A DNA stretch of 64,000 nucleotides, from positions 61,152,514 to 61,216,513 of the forward strand of contig OZ024823.1 in the NCBI GenBank assembly GCA_964016985.1, read 5' to 3'. Within the stretch, counting starts at the first letter, position 1. Each line of letters starts with the position of its first letter. This DNA is from Anodontia alba (lineage: Eukaryota > Mollusca > Bivalvia > Lucinida > Lucinidae). Below, one piece after another: positions 58,000 to 64,000 of the stretch. The position numbers and the translations under genes were made by a program. The notes beneath the pieces are model-generated. The model saw only the letters and a list, made by a program, of their open reading frames with translations, made no database searches and had not been told where the DNA came from.

Positions 58000-58795
58000 A
58001 TTACCTTAACGCTTAGAATGCTGGGTAAAAATTTCTGCAGAAAGTTTAATTTCTGGGAAAAATAAGAAAACATTTGTTGTCTGTCCAGTTTGTCATCTTC
58101 TGAACTAGTCCAAAGAATGATAAAGGTTAAAATTTCAGACACTTTAACTCATTACTGTGCTTCTACCAAAATTTAAATGTTCACTTGACTACCTAGTTAT
58201 GTATCCAAAAAGTCCCAGGTGAGCGGCAAACAGTACAGACCCTGATCAGACTTCTTCTTTCTAAGCATGTCTCTGCAAACAGCTGGGGCTGTCTGTATTG
58301 GGTAAATACGGTACATTCTCTAAGTATATGAACGATGAAATGCCGACCAGTGTGGACACGTGGTTTTGTCCTGTGCAGTTTAGGCATATTTTAGTCCAGA
58401 CTTGATCACATTGATTAATCCACTGTGCCACAACGTGTGTGGTCTTCCTAGCATCTTTGTTACACAAGCACAATTCCAAATTCTGGCAAACTTTTTTCTG
58501 ACATATTTTCTGCTTGGCAAACAATTCATTTGAAATGTAAAGCTTTATTTGCTAGGAAAAGAAAAACCCAAATATTTAACGCTTAGCACTCTGGGTAAAA
58601 CTTTCAGCAGAAGACATATTGAAATATTTTTCTTATTTTTCCCAGAAAACAGGTTTTGACATTTAATGCAAGGGTGTCTCCAATAGGAGACATTTTGCAT
58701 AAAATTTCAACTTCTGTTTCCTGGGAAAAATAGGTAAACTATTATCAGTTTGTTGTCTGCTGACTTTGTCCATAGAGTGGTAAAGGTTAAAGAAT
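58000..58795. repeat. Two family B MITEs flanking a family C remnant
   Basis: 58000-58130 is a shortened family B copy (cttagaatgctgggtaaaaa, tttctgcagaaag). 58227-58300 holds cggcaaacagtacagaccct of family C. 58578-58795 is a full family B copy (cttagcactctgggtaaaac, aaaacaggttttgacattta, inverted afterwards). Confidence 0.6.
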
Positions 58796-59639
58796 GTCAT
58801 CTGCTCTTGTGACTGGCATTATAAGGGTTAGAGACTGGTTATTTCATAGTGTGCTTCATCTGTATTGTTTTTGTATGTTGACTGCTATGTCAGTATGTTG
58901 CACTCTGTAATGCAATTTTTTCTTTGTATATGTGTTGATAGTTGGGTTGTGTCAAGCAAAAACGTGCCTTTGAACATGTACAGATTCAGATTATCCTTCA
59001 CATGTGCAAAGTATCATCCGGACCTTTACTCTCCATTCATCCAATGATTCTGTTAGTGGACAGGAAGACCCTGATCAGACCATATATGCACAGGCTGATC
59101 TAGGCCTTTGCTGTCTGCATGTGCCGGAAGACACGTTTTCGCATGGCGTGGCCCGGTTAAGATTTCGTTAGCGTAGTTTGGAATCCATGAATTGCTAGAA
59201 CCTACATGTTTTTGTTTTTTTTATTGAAGAGTGATTAATATATAGAGAGTTCTAAATGTTAATGAGATAGAACTAATATTATCTCATTCTTTGCATGGTG
59301 AAGACTGGGGATGTTCCTGTATGAGTGGATGATGTAGTTAGAGCCTTTATGGTAAATGTCCTAAAATTTATTGCAATAAGATGGCATAAGCAAACAGTGC
59401 AGACCCAGATCTGACTGCTTCTGAGTCTGATCAGGGAATACTCTGTCATTCCACCAAGTATTTTAAGAAACAGCATAAAAAACAAAATTTAGGGCAAAAA
59501 ATGCATGGAATCAAGTGTTTTAAATTTTAGGAAATTTACCATGTCTGTTTATTATAGTGTATGTTTGTACAATTTATGCAGGGGTCCATTATTGTATGGG
59601 CAAGTTGCGACAACTTGGATGCCCAGATCCTAGGTAAAT
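58796..59639. other. Downstream flank, family C trace
   Basis: At about 59390-59450 gcaaacagtgcagacccaga is followed by a degraded partner. Nothing else recognised. Confidence 0.4.
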
Positions 59640-59957
59640 TATAGCTCTAATTGAGGTGATAATTTAGGATAATTTTTTATTATAATTACGCCAGAAGATT
59701 TATTGTGGTTTTCCCTGAGGTGATTCCAGTGAGTACCCAACATATGTTTTGGTGCAAAAATAATAATAAAAAAAAAATTATTACTCCCTCATTACTCCAG
59801 ATAAGGCACTGTTTTCTATAAAAAGTATTTATATTTTTTTTAATTATTACTCTATGGCAGCATGTTAGAAGCACCTGGCAGGGGCACTTCTACAAACGTA
59901 TGTTTTCGTGGAGAAATTAGAACACAATTTATCAGGATACCCCTCTAAACTGGAGCT
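59640..59957. repeat. Family A MITE copies, diverged
   Basis: A partial copy (59700-59770: gagtacccaacatatgtttt) is followed by a fuller one: ctccagataaggcactgttt, agcatgttagaagcacctgg, aacgtatgttttcgtggaga, cccctctaaactggagcta. Confidence 0.65.
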
Positions 59958-61059
59958 ACGTCCCATTATCAGTAGCTATGTAAATACAGAACATGGTATA
60001 ATGTTTGGTTCCTCCACCCACAAAGTGTTCCATTTGTTGACCTGATGAAACCTATTGCTAGTCTTAAGAGAACTAAATAATTCTAATTGATCTGTGATAA
60101 TCAATTGATAAGAAACAAGACTATGTGTTGCAAACTACAAAATTTGGAGAATTATTCTATAAAGTTTCATCCAAAGTATTCAAATCACTTAAGTTGATTA
60201 TAATAAACCTGATAGACCATAGCTCCACATATTAAGGTAGTTATGAAGTGATAAGTTAAGATTATTATCCCCTCATTTTTTTTTAGAAAAAGTGGGGATA
60301 TTATCTCTGTCCATCTGTCTGTGACATGATCTTGTCTACACTAATGTCAAATTTCCAGTGTACCTTCCCCATGCCCTGCACTTATGCATAGTATATGATT
60401 GAGGAAAAATTAATTCACATACTTCCAGTAAAGAAGACAATATGACTGTACAGGTCAGAGCAGTAATATTTGCCGCTTGTCTCTGAATGGATTAATTGAT
60501 GTATGTATCTCAGAAGAGTGAAAACATAAAGCTTGCAATTATTTGGTTTTGATTACTCTTTTGCATTTTTGTCATGCCTGCTTTTAGCATGGCGTGATTT
60601 AGCGATCCGGTTTTCCATCCATCTACTCATTCATCCATACATACGTCAATCTGTCAACATTTGCGTCAACACCTAACTTCGACCCTAATGTTCAATCAAG
60701 TTCATTTCACAAGAACTACAAAGGCTCCAATGATGATACTTGGTATAAGCTTGCACTTAGGGATGACAGTGTTTGTGTGTGGGTGTGTGGCAGGTCTTCT
60801 GTTTTTATGATAAAACCCTGGATATAGTTAGTGATATGAAAATATTGACTGTGATGTCTGTTCTTGGGTATGGACTGAGTGATCATGAACAAAGCTTGAG
60901 GATATACAATTAAGGATAAATGTGTTTTGATTAAGGGGAATAAATGTACCTTCAAGGTTAGTTACTCTTGACATGGAAATATTTACCTTGTTTTTCACTT
61001 GTCGGGGGTGGGGGTTTGTGGGGGGTGGGGGTGTGTTACTATTATAGAAAATAATTTGG
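59958..61059. repeat. Flank with Helitron-like 5' end fragments
   Basis: A terminus-like hairpin ttattatcccctcattttt / aaaagtggggatattatc at 60258-60304 is followed by gtccatctgtctgtgac. A second start-like segment, atgcctgcttttagcatggc (60575), is followed by catccatctactcattcatc. Both are truncated. GT-rich runs at 60771-60793 and 61005-61036. Confidence 0.5.
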
Positions 61060-61790
61060 AAGTGGGAAAGCCAGGTAAATTTTTTAGATGACATCCTGAA
61101 ATATTTTTTCTTATTTTCCCCAGAAATGGGATTTTACATTTCATGCAAATGGGAGACAATGCAGACAATTAGCATGATGTCAAATCCTGTCTTATGGGAA
61201 AAAAAAACAAGAAAAATATCACCAATTTTTTGTCTGCTGAATTAGCCCAGAGAGTGTAAAAGTTAAAGCAGTAGTAGTCAGCTTTCTCAAGTAATTCTGT
61301 TTTCATTTTTCAGAGAGATTAAGGCTTGATATTTCATGTGAATAGTCTGCTAGGCAGATGATTCACACGAAATATCAAGACTTTGTCTGAAAAATAAAAA
61401 GAATCAGAATGTCATTGTAACTGACTCTTTAAATGTTAAAAGATAGATTATGGAGAAGATTGCCCAATATTTCTTTAGCATGATAAGTATTATTCATTGA
61501 TGTACATGTATTTATACGGTGTGTTCGGTTAAAGCAATTTCATTCATAATACACCATTTTCATAGAACTGAAACTTAACTCTCCAAGTGCTAATCACAAT
61601 TGCAGCAGATGACATTTCTTTTTCTTTATCAGAGAAAATAAAGCTCAACATTTCATGTGAATCATCTGCCTAGCCTGGCAGATGATTCTAATGTAATACC
61701 AAGTCCTATTTTCTGTGAAAATAATAAAAAAAAAGGTTACGATTGTTGTCGGCTACAATTTGCTTAGCACTTTAAGGTTTAAGTCTAAAA
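61060..61790. repeat. Three family B-type foldbacks in a row
   Basis: 61060-61268 is a standard family B copy. 61280-61440 and 61560-61790 are a variant with aaggcttgatatttcatgtg facing cacgaaatatcaagact, and aaagctcaacatttcatgtg facing an inverted partner. The variant core catgtgaat.gtctgc differs from the standard core. Confidence 0.65.
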
Positions 61791-61849
61791 ATTTGAGGTT
61801 CTGATTTGTAAGCTCAGATACTGTACTGACAAATATACCATAATAATAA

Positions 61850-62042
61850 TTCATAGCTACAGATAAGAGGGGGTATCCACATAATATTTTTCTTATTTCT
61901 CGACGAAAACATATGTTGTGGGTACTCATTAGAAGCGCCTCGGCGAGGCGCTTCTAATGAGTACCCACAACATATGTTTTCATTGAGAAATAAGAAAGAT
62001 ATCAGCAGTTTTTGGATGAAAAAAGTACCTAATCTGTTGCTA
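61850..62042. repeat. Foldback MITE, family A, best-preserved copy
   Basis: The core arm gaaaacatatgttgtgggta, ctcattagaagcgcctcg is followed by one central G and its exact 38-nt complement. The outer arms tttcttatttctcgacg and attgagaaataagaaa also pair with two mismatches. Termini: tagctacagataagaggg and cctaatctgttgcta. Confidence 0.9.
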
Positions 62043-62235
62043 TGTATATTATTTAAATACTGCTTCAAAATATTCCATGCCTGTGTGCTTGGTTCATGAT
62101 GTCAATATTATCATTGTGTATTTTGCTTCCTTTAAAATCATTGTGCAAGTTTTTATACTGATTAAAATGCCTCAATAAAATATGTTTGCTATATACATGT
62201 ACTGTATTTACCCGAAGTATTGGTGTAGAGAGGAG

Positions 62236-62312
62236 TTGGCAAACAATGTAGACACAGACCAGATAACACATTCTGTGGCATCTGATCAGGATCTACACTG
62301 TTTCCAGCTCAT
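62236..62312. repeat. Short foldback repeat, family C
   Basis: ttggcaaacaatgtagacac faces gatctacactgtttccagc over a loop of about 35 bp. Confidence 0.65.
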
Positions 62313-62353
62313 CCAGCAGTTTTTAGACACATAAAATGGTCTGGTTCAAATTT

Positions 62354-63543
62354 TTATACGCCCATTTGAAAAACGGGACGTATTAGGTTACGGGGTATGG
62401 CATCTGTCCGTCAGTAAACTTTTTCATTTCTGGCTAACTCCTCCTACAGTTTACATCCGATCAAGCTGAAACTTGGTTTATAGTTAGACCATGATGTGGC
62501 GCATGATGTGAGTTATGCCCCTTAGAAAATTTCTGTAAACTTTTCATTTCCGGTTAACTTCTCCTACATTTTACATCCAATCAAGCTGAAACTTCATGTA
62601 TAGTTAGACCATGATGTGGAGCAGCGCATATTGTTTCGAGGTTACAGTCCACCAAATATTAGCAGAGTTATGCCCTTTTGAAAATTTCAGTTGACTTTTC
62701 GTTTCCGGCTAACTCCTCATACAGTTTACATCCGATCAAGCTGAGTTGTAGTTAGACCATGATGTGGAGCAGCGCATATTATTTCAAGGTTACAGTCCAC
62801 CAAATATTAGCAGAGTTATACCCCTTTGAAGATTTCTATTAATTTTCGTTTCTGGCTAAATCCTCCTACAGTTTACAGCCAATCAAGCTGAAACGTCATG
62901 TACAGTTAGACCTTGATGTGGTGCAGCGCATATTATTTCGCGGTTATAGTCCACCAAACATTAGCAGAGTTATGCCCCTTTGAAAATTTCAGTAAACTTT
63001 TCTTTTCAGCGCATATTGTTTCAAGGTTACAGTCCACCAAATATTAGCAGAGTTAAACCCCGTTGAAAATTTCTATTAATTGCTATTAATTTTTTGTTTC
63101 TGGCTAAATCCTTCTATAGTTTACATCCGATCAAGCTGAAACGTCATAAATAGTTACACAATGATGTGGAGCGACACATATGATTTTGAGGTTACAGTGC
63201 ACCAAATATTTGTAGATTTATGCCCCTTTGAAAAGTTTTGTAAATTTTTTGCAGCGTATTATTTATTTTAAATTTTATTTTATAATAGGTATATTTTTTG
63301 CAAATAACTAAAGTTTTGGTCATATGGGCAAGATATTGATTATTTTTTTTTTTTTTTTTTTTTTTTTTTCTTTTATTAGATTTGCAAGGAAAGGTTGCCA
63401 TTATTAAATTTTTATGAATACATAATTCTTTTTGGATTTTTTTTTTTTTTTTTTTTTAATACTCTTCTGATTTGGCTCTCTTGAAGAACAAAAATAAAAT
63501 CAGTATTAAACAAGTTAAAGGTTTACAAAAAAATTTCTTGCAG

Positions 63544-63579
<36 letters not shown>

Positions 63580-63974
63580 GTTGTTTATTTTTGTTTTGTT
63601 ATTGGTTGGTCCGATATTGAAGTATAGGAAAACCAAATCAGCCAAAGGCTCATATGAGCTTATAATATAGTCATGCTTCTGTGGTGTGTCCTCTGTCAGA
63701 AAGCACTTCTCCCTAGAAGCAGCAAACTTCTCCCTATTTTCCCAGGAGGGAGAAGTCACTTCTTCCTTAATTCCTGGGCCAGCTTGGTCGCTTAGGTTAC
63801 AGTTCACCAAATATCAGCAGAGATATGCCCCAATGAAATTCTTTTAATTTTTTTTTTTTTTGTAATTCCACTTACAGTTTATATCCGGAGCACAGGATTA
63901 TACAGGAGCCAGTTTTTGTGCTACATCTTTTTACTTGCCACGGGCGTATAATGCCCCGCTTGGCGGAGCTCTTG
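62354..63974 (+). mobile_element. Helitron-like element, TATACGCCC ends
   Basis: The 5' end is TTATACGCCCATTTG with ACGGGACGTATTA; the 3' side is CACGGGCGTATAATGCC, a CCGCTTGGCGG hairpin and AGCTCTTG. Units of about 180-190 bp (six, 62400-63240) contain cggctaactcctcctacagt, ttacatccgatcaagctgaa, gttagaccatgatgtggagc and ccaccaaatattagcagagt. Long poly-T tracts lie at 63341-63371, 63439-63460 and 63547-63578. Confidence 0.65.
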
Positions 63975-64000
63975 TAGCATGGTTGTAGTAAGGAGTACAG

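Larger units (their letters stand above)
56094..62185 (+). other. WDR26: Probable WDR26 3' UTR and downstream flank
   Basis: No further exon or other gene was recognised after the stop codon. The 3' UTR begins with a degenerate minisatellite (56140-56470). Possible AATAAA polyadenylation signals lie at 59765-59770 (inside a MITE), 60202-60207 and 62174-62179; the last is followed by a TG-rich stretch. Which one is used, and so the length of the UTR, cannot be decided from sequence alone. The rest of the region consists of foldback MITEs and AT-rich sequence. Confidence 0.4.

Overview
This is a eukaryotic, intron-rich, AT-rich animal window dominated by interspersed repeats. The one host gene I can support is the orthologue of WDR26, the WD40/CTLH-domain scaffold of the CTLH (GID-like) E3 ubiquitin ligase. 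It lies on the + strand. Twelve exons (1441 to 56093) splice in frame to 1434 nt, that is 477 residues plus a TAA stop. They cover the end of the CTLH region and all seven WD repeats. The start codon and N-terminal LisH exons lie upstream of the window. The repeat types (tRNA-derived SINEs, Helitron-like elements starting near TTTTTAGCTCACCTGAGC, a DIRS retrotransposon, Tc1 elements, many foldback MITEs) suggest a bivalve mollusc; this is inference from repeat style, not proof.

Layout. 1-4.4 kb: foldback repeats, a minus-strand SINE 40 bp upstream of exon 1, a hAT-like 1.7-kb element, exon 2. 4.4-17.8 kb (intron 2): a Helitron-like element with a 145-bp minisatellite, a 2.2-kb long inverted repeat, then a four-level nest (minisatellite, CCCCGCC element, Helitron-like element, Tc1). 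17.8-28 kb: exons 3-6 with a second Tc1 copy, a Helitron-like element whose units carry paired TCAAGGTCA sites, and a SINE trimer. 28-36 kb (intron 6): two large Helitron-like blocks, one inside a hAT-like element that itself splits a MITE. 36-44 kb: exons 7-9, with partial tandem or dispersed copies of two splice-acceptor/exon junctions. 44-50 kb: a decayed 4.9-kb DIRS retrotransposon and a Helitron-like element, both inserted into one MITE. 50-56 kb: exons 10-12 with SINEs and Helitron-like fragments. 56-64 kb: probable 3' UTR and flank with MITEs, then a Helitron-like element reaching the window end.

No bacterial-type operons, CRISPR arrays, rRNA or functional tRNA genes were found. All transposon coding regions seen (two Tc1 transposases, DIRS gag and RT/RNase H) are broken. 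The most interesting signals are the shared architecture of many apparently unrelated minisatellite-bearing elements, the transcription-factor-like sites repeated in their units, the nested insertions, and the duplicated splice-acceptor segments inside WDR26. I saw no clear sign of an entirely new biochemical system.
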